From Quillaja saponaria (Eukaryota; Streptophyta; Magnoliopsida; Fabales; Quillajaceae), in the NCBI GenBank assembly GCA_029379385.1, contig CM055605.1, positions 8,281,001 through 8,345,000 on the forward strand: a stretch of DNA of 64,000 nt, read 5' to 3'. This document shows positions 50,170 to 61,550 of the stretch, piece after piece; the stretch's first letter is position 1, and each line of letters opens with the position of its first letter. The translations under genes and the position numbers were made by a program. The notes beneath the pieces are model-generated. The model did not search any database, was not told the origin of the DNA, and saw nothing but the letters and a program-made list of their open reading frames with translations.

Positions 50170-51110
50170 GGACTTACAATTCGATTTAATTTAACTAAGT
50201 CTCAAATCTTAAATCTGTTGGGGTCAATTATATGAATGATTTTTTCATTGGTATTGATCAAATGCATCGTTTTCAATACTGTCTAAAGTATTTATATTCT
50301 TCTTAATTATTGCTCACATGTAAATTTCGGTCTCCTTCTATCCTCGTCTTACACTTACCACTTGCACTAAGTCATCCTTCGTAACTACGGCATTCATAGG
50401 CCTATGTTGGATATATCCAAACCAAAGTTAATAGTTCTCCCTCTTTTTACCTTAGATGAGTGCTACTTTAACTTCTTACATATTCCTACTTTCGTATTCT
50501 ATCCTCTTTTTTGTAAATTTATGTCTAGTCTTCTATTTCGACATTCGAATTTCAACTACTTTTATCTTATGCGAATGTTGTTTCTTAACTGCCTAACATT
50601 TGGAACCATATAACATAGCTGGTCTCATACCGTCTTATAAAATTTTTCTTTCAACCTATTCGGGATATTAGGATCATATAAAACTCCCAATGCACTTCAC
50701 CATTTCATCCACACTGCCTCAATTTTATGGTTTACATCATGGTCACTTGCATTATCTTTATGTGGAAATGAAATTAAACATTTAAACACATCTTTTATAG
50801 GGATTACTTGACTATGCAAAATTATTTATGTCGAGCCTCCTCTAGTGTTACTAAAATCGTACTCCATATACTTGGTTTTCGTCCGACTCAACCTAAGATC
50901 TTTAGATTCTAATGCATTCTTCCATAATTCTAGCTTAAAATTTAAACACTCTCTAATTTCGTCGACAAACATTATATCATCAAATATTTGCATTCCTCCA
51001 TAATTTTAGGGTTCAGTAACCTTTACACACATTGAATTACAAGTCTCATCAACCTTTACAAGTTCCACGAATTTAAACATAGTAAAAAGGTACCAAGCTT
51101 AGTCCTAAAC
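50170..51110 (-). mobile_element. LINE (RTE-like) reverse transcriptase 3' remnant
   Basis: Read on the minus strand with several stops and shifts, the order is that of the C-terminal half of plant RTE-type reverse transcriptases. First FDDIMFVDEIRE, a decayed YADD-type catalytic segment, then ALESKDLRLSRTKTKYMEYDF near 50880-50990. Next KFYKTV.RPAMLYG near 50600-50650, then KQHSHKIKVVEIRM. Last comes RPMNAVVTKDDLV and a decayed IHVADP-type end near 50200-50400. No endonuclease domain or 5' end was found. Fixed, non-functional fragment inside the peptide-gene cluster. Confidence 0.75.
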
Positions 51111-51114
51111 ATTA

Positions 51115-52190
51115 GTTTCTCACTCTTTTACTTTATAAATAAGGATTTTGTGATTTACAAATAACGAACACTCGAATTACAAAACTAAATGAAGGATATG
51201 AAAGTGCTTTGGCTTTGTTCTAGAGCAATCGAAAGTCTTCAAAGAATGAATATGAAATTTTTTTTCTTGCTTTGCTTCTCTAAGAATTTCAAATTTGAAT
51301 AGGAAAGCTCGAGAACATGAATTTTGCAATTGTGCCTTATTGGTTCATTTTCTGTGTGTTGTATATGTTTTTGTCTTGATCACTACTTCAATTTTTAGAC
51401 AAATATGACTTCGAGTTGACTGAGATACTTGCACTTCAACTAATTGAGGCACTTATCTTTAGCTGATTGAGAGAATCTTAAACTTCAACTAACTTCTTGA
51501 CTTCATTTAAATGAATTTCAGCCAACTGACTAATCTGATCTTCAGCTGACTGATTTCTTGGGTTTAGTTGATTAAATTTTAGCTATCTAAAGTCGTGCAG
51601 TTGTTAGCATCCACTATTTCATAATAGTGACTCGCATTGATTTTAGTCTTTCAGCTGATGAGAATGGTTGTACTCGAGTGATTCAGACTATTGTACATGT
51701 AATACAAAATAGTTTCAAAATTAGTTTATTAGTTATCACCAAAATCAACTAAATATATTATTAAATTAAGCAGTTCATTTGATTCAACACTAGCAATTGA
51801 CAGTGTAAAAAATTTTACGCTCAAACTACGAAATGGTAAGAACTACTCTTTCATGATTTTGTGTCTTCTCTTAAAACGAACGCATAAGGTACAATATCAT
51901 AATAATAAACGTCTTTAGTCGCAATAGCAACTGTGGTCTGGTCTTAATGTGATTTGACATTTTGAATTACATGATTATTTGTAATTGTACCACAAATGTT
52001 ACAAATAAACGTTACAAATAAATACATAATAGAAAATTGATTCTTACCACAAAATGATTTTTATAATCAAATTTGAAGACATGTAAGTATGAGAAGGATA
52101 TGTGCATTCTTTACACGATCAAATCTAATAAATTTAAAAATATGGGTATATATAAAATTTCATCTAACATATTACGTATTTTGGTTGAGT
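51115..52190. other. unassigned spacer with degenerate short repeats
   Basis: Between the LINE remnant and the 170-bp tandem repeats. It has recurring CAACTAATTGAGG / AGCTGATTGAGAG / CAGCTGACTGA words at about 51410-51560, suggesting an old minisatellite or retrotransposon-derived sequence. No coding signal. Confidence 0.4.
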
Positions 52191-52197
52191 AGTCTTT

Positions 52198-52716
52198 GAC
52201 AATTACTGCAACCCACATTGTTAATCTCCTTATAATTAATTAAAGTACATATGGAAAGCCATTAATCTCCATCAAGAATCACCTTTGGTCCCAAAAATAA
52301 AAAATAAAAATCCACCTTTTTTTTTTTTTTTCTATAGTCTAGCTGGCTCACATACACTTCTAATGACAATTACTGCAACCCACATTCTTAATCTCCTTAT
52401 AATTAATTAAAGTACATATGGAAAAGCCATTAATCTCCATCAAGAGTCACCTTTTTATTTGATTCCAAAAATAAAAATAAAAAATCAACCTTTTTTTTTT
52501 TTTTTTCCTATTGTCTAGCTGGCTCTCATATACTTCTAATGACAATTACTGCAACCCACATTCTCAATCTCCTTATAATTAATTAAAGTACATATGGAAA
52601 GCCATTAATCTCCATCAAGAGTCACCTTTTTATTTGGTCCCAAAAATAAAAATAAACATAAAAAATCCACCGATTTTTTTTTTTCTATAGTCTAGTTGGC
52701 TCACATACACTTCTAA
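52198..52716. repeat. three tandem ~170-bp repeats upstream of peptide copy D
   Basis: Units at about 52198-52364, 52365-52540 and 52541-52716. Each begins GACAATTACTGCAACCCACA, continues with AATTAATTAAAGTACATATG and CCATTAATCTCCATCAAG, carries a T-rich tract, and ends with TCTAGCTGGCTC and TACACTTCTAA. The array ends 86 bases before the ATG of copy D (52803), so it forms the proximal promoter. A shortened relative lies upstream of copy C (49580-49640). Confidence 0.9.
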
Positions 52717-52802
52717 AATTATATATACCTGATATAAGTTTAAAATTATATATATAACTCTTATATCTAATAATTATAAAAGAAGAAACCTTTAAAGAGG
52801 AC

Positions 52803-53099
52803 ATGACAATGGCTATGATGTTAATGATGATAATGGTTGTATTGATTGTGGTACATGTCACAGGTTTAGACAATAGTACTAGTGTTGTTCACTCTTCTTC
52901 TCTACAATCTCCTCCACCACCACCACGACGGTCACCACCGTCACCACCACCAATACAATTTGCTCTTGATAAGTACTCCCATGCAGATCACTGTGTGACT
53001 AAATGCGAAAAGCAAGCACTCAAAAAAGGCCCTATTTGTCGTGTTTCACCAATATATATCATGGTTAGTGCAGTCAAAATTATTTACAGATTGAATTAA
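52803..53099 (+). CDS. small secreted peptide, copy D (proline-rich variant, interrupted)
   Basis: The frame opens with a Met-rich signal-like segment (MTMAMMLMMIMVVLIVV), a Ser-rich then proline-rich spacer (PPPPPRRSPPSPPP, unique in the cluster), then DKYSHADHCVTKCEKQALKK, the first C-X3-C element of the family. After GP the sequence leaves the family and stops at 53097-53099, so the second C-X3-C is missing from this frame. A second partial copy of the same Cys element begins at 53476, and the ~430 bases between look like a duplicated segment seen again at 55.1 kb. It is either a truncated gene or the first exon of a spliced one (acceptor CTCTCAG| at 53475). Confidence 0.45.
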   Translation: MTMAMMLMMIMVVLIVVHVTGLDNSTSVVHSSSLQSPPPPPRRSPPSPPPIQFALDKYSHADHCVTKCEKQALKKGPICRVSPIYIMVSAVKIIYRLN

Positions 53100-53475
53100 A
53101 GAATTGGTGACCATTGGCCCGCGTCTAAGTAAATTTAAATTGGAGAAATGGATGTAAATTATATGAAATTTAGGAATTGGTTCATTCAAAAGGAAATATA
53201 TTGAAATAAAATTCTTTCACCTATAATGACCTAAGTTTATATTGAAGATAAGAGTTTTTCCGAGCATAATCACTATCATGCGTGTGAATATAGATTTATT
53301 CCAATAAAGACAGACTTACAATTTTAATTTCGTAAAAAAAAAAATTTTAAATACTGTATTAACAGCTAAAAAAATGAGATGTGCAAGCCCAACTGAAAAT
53401 AGAGAAGCAGTGCTTTTGCATATGCAAGTTTGTTGGTAAGCAAGAACAAAAACGAGTAATTAACTAAACTCTCAG
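53040..53475. repeat. segment duplicated at 55.07-55.55 kb (copy 1)
   Basis: Shared landmarks with the 55 kb copy: GTCGTGxTTCxCCAATA near the start, TTTACAG.TTGAATTAAAG, ATGGATGTAAATTA, TTTAGGAATTGGTTCATTCA, and CAAxTTxxTTGGTAAxCAAG followed by GTAATTAACTA at the end. In this copy the segment is flanked on both sides by a ~50-base direct repeat of the peptide's first Cys element (52985-53035 and 53476-53527). Confidence 0.8.
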
Positions 53476-53586
53476 GTAGATCAGTGTGTAACTAAATGCG
53501 AAAAACAAGCACTCAAAAAGGCCCAAAAGAATCCCAAACGTTCTCTAATGAATATGGGCATTGCATACAGAAATGCATATGTGTAA
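53476..53586 (+). pseudogene. small secreted peptide, partial copy D' (frameshifted)
   Basis: It begins inside the family domain with DQCVTKCEKQALKK (first C-X3-C). One base out of frame it continues with FSNEYGHCIQKC (second C-X3-C, with the conserved aromatic/Tyr positions). There is no start codon or signal peptide of its own. It is therefore the missing second half of copy D, carried with a repeat of the first element, and is separated from copy D by the duplicated segment 53040-53475. Confidence 0.5.
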
Positions 53587-53589
53587 TTC

Positions 53590-55070
53590 ATGTGATGCAT
53601 TGTTGTTTATATATTTTTTTAAATAGCTAGTATTGTAATAAAATTAATTTCTCTTTTACTATTAAAATATTATTTATTTCATTATAAATACATATTACTA
53701 TTGTTCAAGATTTGCACTTGACATTTCTCTTAAATAACAACTCAACTAGCCAATCTGATAATGCCCAAAAACTCAGCTACATACTCACTATGCAAAGAAC
53801 CTAATATAAGCCAAAGGAGTAATTGGCCTCATGATAAAAAAGATGGACTCTTTTTATTCACTTCAATCGTTTAAATTTTACATGAAAAATAAAATTCTTA
53901 GTTCTGTAATTTCAACCAAACTAAGACTTTGGGTATATGAGAAAGACGTAAAAACTCTTCGATATTCATTAAAGAAAAATACCTAAAGGTTAATGTTATT
54001 TAATAATGGATTTTGACTGAGATACTGAGCCACCAAAAAAATTCATCTCAAGGGTTTTCTTATTGGATTTGTTTAACGAGTGTTCTTAGCAAACTTGCTA
54101 AGGTGATAAATATAAAAATTTTGTATAATTTATTATAGTGGTTATGATTTCTGTGTTGCATAATAAATAATTTATTTTTTTTAAAAATATTAAAAATTAT
54201 ATTTATTGCCTTAACTATTTCACTTGATAGACAAACCGTTCACTATTTTTCTTTTTTTGATCAAAACTTTGTTGCATGAATTTGTTCACTGAATTTGAGG
54301 TTTTGTTGAATCTTTTCTCAAATTTTGGGATTTTCCTATTTTTACTAGTTTCTAGTTGGAATTTGTTCACATTATGTAATTCCTTAATGTTATAGAAATT
54401 TCGTATTCAAATATTTTGTCCTTGGTCATGTTCTAAAAGGGTTTTCGGGTTGCTTTATGCTTTAACCATATAGTAGTATTAGTTTCTTTAATTATTTGAA
54501 AAAAAAAAAAAAAAAAACCATAAGTTGCCTTTTAAGTTCAGCATTATATTTACTAATAAGCATAAATAGATTTCAAGTTATAATTTTCCTTCCTTTCTTT
54601 AATGGACTAAACGTAATTTATAAATATAAACGTAGATTTTTTTGGTATTTGCAGCAAATGTGGATCTTATAATATATGTACATTATTATTATTTTTGATT
54701 ATTTGATTTAAATGATATGTAAGTTAATAAAAAGGCCATAAAAATAATTGTTTTCTAATTTAAAACTATAATTTTTAACGTTTTAACAAAAACACTTAGA
54801 CAAAATAACGGACTTAATCTTGAACCAAACTGAAAGCTTCAAACCACAAGGCCGTTTGGGAGGCAATTTGTATTTACACAAAATCCTATATAAACATAGT
54901 CTTAGCTTACTGACTCTCCAATGTGGGGATTCATACTCCCACAAGTCCTTGAATGCCGATTAATTCTGAAACATAATTATTTTAAAATTACGAACTTTTG
55001 GTAGCTAATTAGCGTAAATGAAATCCCTCTCAAGTCCTAACAAAATAAATGAAATCTTACTATTAGTCGT
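53590..55070. other. AT-rich spacer inside the duplicated region
   Basis: No gene recognised. Contains a long poly-A run (about 54499-54518) and low-complexity AT sequence. Confidence 0.5.
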
Positions 55071-55074
55071 GGTT

Positions 55075-55550
55075 CCCCAATAAATATCATGGTTAACTAG
55101 TAGTTACTGCAGTCGAAATCATTTACAGCTTGAATTAAAGAAAAGAATTGGTGGCCACTGGCCAGGGTTCAAGTAAATTTATATTGAAAAAATGGATGTA
55201 AATTACATGAAAAATTTAGGAATTGGTTCATTCAAAAGTAAATTTATTGAAAGATAGATCTTCAGGATCCTACTAATGGAAATCTAAAATCCTTTACAGC
55301 AGACAAAGATATACACTTCTACATATTTATGTTTTGAAAAATGATAATGATAATATCACGGGCTTATTAATTATAAGCGCCTTTTGATGTGTAGAATTCT
55401 GTTTGTTCACGTAGTAAGCATACAAATATTGTGTATGTACAAAATGAGGGTCTGCAGGCCAAACAGAAAATACAGAAGCAGCTGTTTAGCAATTGCAAAT
55501 TTCTTGGTAAACAAGCACAAAAACAAGTAATTAACTATAGTCTTTTCAGT
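55075..55550. repeat. segment duplicated from 53.04-53.47 kb (copy 2)
   Basis: Colinear with 53040-53475 over most of its length (see that entry). No peptide-coding sequence is preserved at either edge here, so it is an orphan flank of a lost or never-complete third peptide copy, or a small dispersed element. Confidence 0.75.
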
Positions 55551-55782
55551 GAATTAAAAAAGTAAATAGTGATGCCAGGGTAGACTACCAGCCAGGTGAT
55601 CCTTTCTTCTCAATCTCTTGTATTCAAATCCATACCTCTCTTACTCTTTGAAAAATATTAACTCTCTCAATGATTTTTTCATTTGATTTGGAAAATCAAT
55701 TTTATAAATATGTCACCCAAGAAACTTCTGCTCTGTCCTTGAGACAACTTTGTTCTGTTTCTCAAAAAAGTGGAAGTTTAAA

Positions 55783-56627
55783 ATGATCCCACAAAGGCCA
55801 TTGCTCCTACTTTTCGTAAATACCTTAGCATCATTTACTACATGTTTTGGCAGTTTCAAAGAGGACTTAGTTGTGACTAATAATAAATACATACCTTACT
55901 ATGTGAAGCAGCCTGAAAGTTTTGGTCTGATTTCAAGGTTCAATTGAGCTATCGTTCCTTCAGTCCATCAAAAATGGTTAGTGTTGATGATTATGGAGCC
56001 AAAGGTGATGGAGGAGATGATACCGAGGTAACAATTTTTGATGATAAATGTTTAGTCTTTCTGGTGTTTGGGTGTCTAAAAATGTTGTTGTTTTGTTTCC
56101 CTTGGGCATTTGAAGAAGCTTGGAATAAGGCTTGTTCTGAAAGGGTGGATCTTGTTGTCCCAAAGAACAGGACTTATCATCTTAAGCCAATCATGTTCTC
56201 TGGTCCTCGCCACTCTAATTTTGTATTGAAGGTAAGGTGAGTTACATAATAGTTGTATTTTTTCATGAATATCTACAAAGTAACATAAATTGTTCTGTTT
56301 TCCTACTAATTAAAACCTCATTGTAGATCTATGGAACAATCAAAGCCTCTATAAATATATCAGATTATGAAAAAGATAGAAATCATTGGCTTCTGTTTAA
56401 GAACTTAAAAAATTTCAGAGTTGAAGGTGGTGGCATCATCAATGGCAATGGAAGAAAATGGTGGGAGAACTCTTGCAAAATCAACAAAACACTTTTCTGT
56501 AATCAAATTTGATTGCAGCAAAAGCTTCCCTTGCAAAGGGATTTGGATGCAAAATGTGAGTTTAGTATGTGAAGGAAATGGAGATGTAGAGGAAAGATTT
56601 CTCCTCAATGCTGAAGAGAGAAATTAA
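55783..56627 (+). pseudogene. polygalacturonase (GH28) pseudogene with internal deletion
   Basis: Exon 1 gives a signal peptide (MIPQRPLLLLFVNTLASFTT). Near 55935 the frame breaks before VSVDDYGAKGDGGDDTE, the N-terminal hallmark of plant polygalacturonases. The intron after it lacks its acceptor: the AG expected at 56104-56105, just before the AFEEAWNKAC exon, is GG. Coding continues (LVVPKNRTYHLKPIMFSGP), a normal intron follows (to 56326), then IYGTIKASINISDYEKDRNH and GGGIINGNGRKWWENSCK. Right after NKTLFC it jumps to the C-terminal FDCSKSFPCKGIWMQNV. The central ~170-residue part, with the four GH28 motifs (NTDG, GDD, GHG, RIK), is gone. A protein could not hydrolyse pectin. Four independent lesions make assembly error an unlikely sole cause. 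Confidence 0.85.
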
Positions 56628-57540
56628 CGTCATAAATTGATGCACTGTCCCCAAACTTTACACTACACGATCCAACAACATGAGTTCATCTCAGCCATCC
56701 TGTTTTTCTTATACTGGTGGACCACCAAACTTCAATTTTTTTTATTTTTTTTTCCCAGAGACAGTTCTGGAGTCGAACCAGGACTTGAGGTAAGGAACAG
56801 CCTTAAGCTAAGTATGACTGATTAATAACAGAGTTCATAGGTGAAACTGTGAAAACCTAATAATTAAATCCCAAAACAAACTGTTTGGTCCCAAAGTTGG
56901 CATGCCAGTAAAAGTAAGAGAAATAAAAAATATTCTATTATATTGTCTCATCTTTAAGCAGGTAATCTTTCTCATTCCTTTCCTTTTTTCTTTTTCTTTT
57001 TAGATATAAAAAGAAAAATATTTCATTCAACAAAGACTGAGTACAGTCAACTAGTAACGATGAGAAAATAAGCCGAGGAGCATATATACTCAAGCCAAGC
57101 TTTGAAAGGAAAAAAAAAAATTGAGCATAAACTAAGGCATGGGCAACTCTATTAGCAGTTTTTTAGAGTAAATCTGAAATCCCTGGCTAAGATGCTTGAA
57201 GTCTTTAACAATGAAAACTAGGGGTTAGAAATAAGTTCTGGACCTGTAATGAGGTGAATGGCATTCTGACAAATACCATTCACCAGTATGCTGCTGAGCC
57301 AATGATATATATGACAAAAGTGGAAATAAAAATGGTTTATATATCAAGACAAGGCCAGAAACAAACTAAATTGCTTATAAGTTATAGCTTTGATTGTGGA
57401 TCAAAGGCCCGATGAGAATGAGAGACAAACAGTTAGAAGAGAAATTTGTTGTTAAAAGCACAATATTGGTTAGACTGGTATGGGTTATTCTCCAAAGTCC
57501 AACAAAGATTGATTACCATTTATTAGAGAGAGAGATTTAG
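56628..57540. other. intergenic region and LOG promoter
   Basis: No gene. Pyrimidine-rich tracts near 56735-56757 and 56978-57001. The LOG transcript probably starts near 57530, after a GA-rich motif (57526-57537). Confidence 0.45.
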
Positions 57541-57731
57541 GAGTGGGCTATTGTTCAACAGTACACGTTCAAGCAGACATAAAGAACTCTTTGGGGGTAA
57601 AAGTTGGGAAGTTTCCTGGAGAAAAGGGTGAGTCCTGCTTCCCTCAAACCCAATCACTTGTTAACCCATCTGTTGCTTCTCTGTGTCTCTCTATCTCTGC
57701 TGTATCAATTCTCAATCTTGTGTTTGGAAGG

Positions 57732-59176
57732 ATGGAAGGAGAAGTGAATGAACAGAGAAGAAAGTTCAAAAGAATATGTGTCTTCTGTGGAAGTAGAGCT
57801 GGATACAAGTCCAGATTCAGTGATGCAGCTCTTGAGCTTGGAAACTTGCTGGTATTATTAGAAGCATAAGTAATTCCTCTGTTGCCATTTTTCTCCTCCA
57901 TAGTGGCCTTGCATGCAACTTAATTATGTTTCTCTGTCTGGACAGATTGAGAGGAAAATTGATTTGGTTTATGGTGGAGGAAGCTTAGGCCTAATGGGTT
58001 TGATCTCTCAGACTGTTCTGAATGGAGGTTGCCATGTTCTTGGGTATATACCTTCCATCCAATATATATATATAAGAATTACTATTTAATTTTCACTTTG
58101 GTGTTTGATTTACTTTATAAAATTTACATCTATTTTTGTTTATCTTATCTTTATTAGAGTGATTCCTAAAGCTCTTTTAGCTCCTGAGGTACTGTTTCAT
58201 TCCCACAATACAATTATAAATGTATATATATGCTGCCATTAATCTAAAATCTTCCTGATCAAACCCCCTATTCAGATATCAGGAGAAACCTATGGAGAAG
58301 TGAAAACAGTTGCAGACATGCATGAAAGGAAGTCAGAAATGGCTAAACATGCTGAAGCATTCATAGCACTTCCTGGTATTTATAACGGAATAATAATAAA
58401 TAAATAAAATCCTGACTCTTAATACTTCAAAATGCATTCATACATATATTTAGCAGTTCAAGTGTCCAAATGGTCAGGAGGCTATGGAACTATGGAAGAA
58501 TTGTTAGAGATGATAACATGGTCTCAACTTGGAATACATGATAAACCAGTAAGTTTTCTTTCTTTCTTTGTTTTTTTTTTTTCAATTTTCTTCTAAAAAG
58601 TTATAGATAACACGTGTTAAAGTTTTACTTCTGGTTTCCATCTTTCATGAGTTATTTTTTGTCTGAATTTTGAAACAGGTGGGATTGTTAAATGTAGATG
58701 GATACTACAATAGCTTGCTTGCTTTATTTGATAAGGGAGTAGAAGAGGGTTTCATAGATGATTCTGCAAGGCATATTGTGGTTATAGCTAACAATGCAGA
58801 AGAACTCCTAAAGAAAATGGAGGTATATATAATATACACTATAGTTGGAATAACATGTTAGTTTTCATTAATTAACAGAAATGCTTCACGCTATATAGTA
58901 ACAAAAAAGTAAACTCCAAATAGAACTCATATATTTACTGTTAGAGAGTCGTATATATGGAACAAAATGTTCTGTGTAGATAGCCCGGCCTCTATATATA
59001 TATTGTATTTAGTTGGACTGGTTGCTTAATTATTGGAGAGGATGTGAGAGCAAAACCTGCAAAAAAGAGTAGGAACAATATGTATTGTTCTTTTTATTGG
59101 GTTTTTGCAGGAGTATGCACCAGTTCATGACAAGGTAGCACCAAGACAAAGTTGGGAATTGGACCAACTATTATAG
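57732..59176 (+). CDS. LOG: cytokinin riboside 5'-monophosphate phosphoribohydrolase (LOG)
   Basis: Seven exons: 57732-57851, 57946-58043, 58158-58188, 58276-58375, 58478-58548, 58679-58822, 59111-59176. They total 630 nt, 209 residues, all phases consistent. LOG enzymes remove ribose 5'-phosphate from cytokinin nucleotides to give active free bases in the cytosol and nucleus. Signatures: [13 protein letters not shown] near the N-terminus, [16 protein letters not shown] in exon 2 and [20 protein letters not shown] across exons 4-5 (the PGGxGTxxE motif of the lysine-decarboxylase-like fold). The start [14 protein letters not shown] fits family starts, but the same frame stays open upstream to another ATG at 57543 (63 extra residues). 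The subclade (LOG1/3/5/7/8) was not assigned. Intact gene. Confidence 0.93.
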
Positions 59177-61550
59177 TCTACTGCAGTGAGGAACCCCCAA
59201 TATATTAGATCATAATCATCAAAAAACATCTATGTTGTTGGTGTAGTTCCATTTTAATGGAAAAGACAATAATTACAGCAAAACAAGCCAAATCTCTCTC
59301 TTTCTCTCACTTTGTAGTATGTAAGTCTCACTTTGTCCTAAATCTTAATTACCAACTTTTCACTCAAGGGAGATGATGACATGAATTCATATATATATAT
59401 ATATATTTTCAAACCTAGTGGGCGTTTTCAATGATGACTATGAGCTTTTTTTTCTTGCTTTTTAAGTTATGTTGTGTGGGCCAAATTGTTTATTAGATTC
59501 TGACGTGTGGATTGGATCCTTTAGTATTTGGCTCCTTGTCGACTGGACCCATAATACATTTTCACATTTGTTTTTAGCGTCTTTTCAACTCAAATTTCTA
59601 ACAAGATGTTGTTGGTAAAAAAGTAAATGGTGATGTTCGGTGAATAAAAACTATATATTTAATAGACAGTTTTTAGCACATAGTAATTAAAAAAAAAAAA
59701 CCAAGATTAGGCAGCTAGCCAATAGAAGGACATGAATTTATCAATAATTGCTGAGATTCCATTTCATCTGCACCTTTTTAACGTTTTTTTTTTCTTTTTT
59801 CTGCCACGACCTGTCCCAAAGAACAGCACTAGGATAGTTGTGGATGTATTACTACAACCCTATGTCATCAACAGTGGACAAATGACCAGCCTCCATACGC
59901 CTGCCCCACTACTTTTTCATTCTTTTAAGTGCGTTTTCAAAAAAATTTAAAATGAATTTTATACTTTTATGTTTTGAAAATTATAAAAAAATTTATATTT
60001 TATTTAATTTTAAATTCTAAACTAAATAAGTTATAATTTATCTTATCGAATTTTTTATTTTGCCTTATCTTAAATAATATTTATATCTTTAATATTACAT
60101 ATTATTCTAAATTTAGATAAATTAACAAAATATTTACCAATACTTTATTTTATATGCTCACCTAACTAATTTTAATTTTCTTTTTCTCTCAACTTGTCTA
60201 TTTGTTTATCAAACAAGTCAACAATTAATTTATAATCTTTATATTTTTTATTCAACGATAGTTTTTATCAATAATTGAGGATAGCATAGAAAAAAAAATT
60301 ACTAAAATTTTTATTTATTTTAAATAAGAGAATTGAAATGAATTCTAAATTGTAGAATACTAAGCACTAAATGATTTTCTCCAAATCAATGAGAGCCACA
60401 ATTTTCAATGTTCAATTTAGAAGAAGCTAGTAGTTTGTGAAAAAAAAAAAAAATTTAAATTAAATATTGATGTCTTTATGCTTGAACAGAAAAACCATTG
60501 GAAGATTTTGTTCACATGAACTCGAGTTTATGATTATTATTACAAACTATAGAGTTAGCCTGTCAAACTGTCATAAAAGCTTGTTCATTTTGAACTGTGT
60601 ATGAAGAATCAAGATTCAAATTGAGAAAAAAAAGTGTGGCTAAAATTGATGTTAGTGTTACACACGGTTTTGTCTGGAAAGAGGGAAGTGGAAAGAAGAG
60701 AAGAGAAGAGAAGAGAAATGGAGTATGAATTTGTCTGCTCAACTACATGAAAATTCATCATCCACTTCCCTTTTTTTCTCCTCACTTCCCTCCTACCAAA
60801 CAAAAGCGAAAGAACTAACTTGTTCTTGTCCCAAGAATTTAGTGCTTTGGTCATGGCAGCATGGCTACTCAGTTAGGCAGCTGCTCATGTAATATACCCA
60901 GATTAATTCAGGCTAGTCATCGACTGATCTACCCAAAGGATGCACACAATATCAAAGCAAAGAGCAAGAGATGGGACTTCATACCTGATACCACTTAAAC
61001 AAAGAAGGAACAATGTAATGAAGACATGGAAGTTCATTCCCACTTGTATAACTTCTGTTCACATAACAACTAAAAGAGTAAAAATGACAGCAAATTTGGC
61101 TATAAGCCTCTTGACATAGTACCAGAAAACTGCAATCAAATCCTGCCTCTCATCCAAAGTTAAGGCTTGAGACGGGTACACCAAAGGAGCAGCAACTCCT
61201 TGGCTCTTGACCCTCACAAATTGCTTACTTTCAAGACCTAAATTACGTTTACCAAGATTAAACCTCCTGAAACAATAGTACGGCAACAAAATAAACCCAC
61301 CAAGTCTAATCATAGTCTGCTGAGAAAAGGTTTGAACAGAATCATCTAATTCATGCTCGCAATTAGAAACGAAAAGCAGACACTTGCATTGATCTAATAG
61401 GGATTTACCCCAAAAAACTTGGTTACACAAGTTACTAATACAAACAGCAATAGGATTAATTTACAGCCAACTCAAGGTTTTCTATTACATATTATAGTGT
61501 GCAAGTATTATGGAACTAAACATTAGAAGAAGCCATTCAGATGAACACTG
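59177..61550. other. convergent region between LOG and ARP7
   Basis: LOG 3' UTR to about 59350, then AT-rich DNA with an AT microsatellite (about 59388-59406) and a GAAGA pentamer run (about 60694-60716). A minus-strand open frame (61059-61430) lies 121 bases past the ARP7 stop and is most likely ARP7 3' UTR. Nothing else supportable. Confidence 0.5.

Noticed and set aside
61059..61430. 123-codon minus-strand open frame below ARP7
   Set aside because: Begins 121 bases past the ARP7 stop on the same strand. It is best read as 3' UTR, and I recognise no family.
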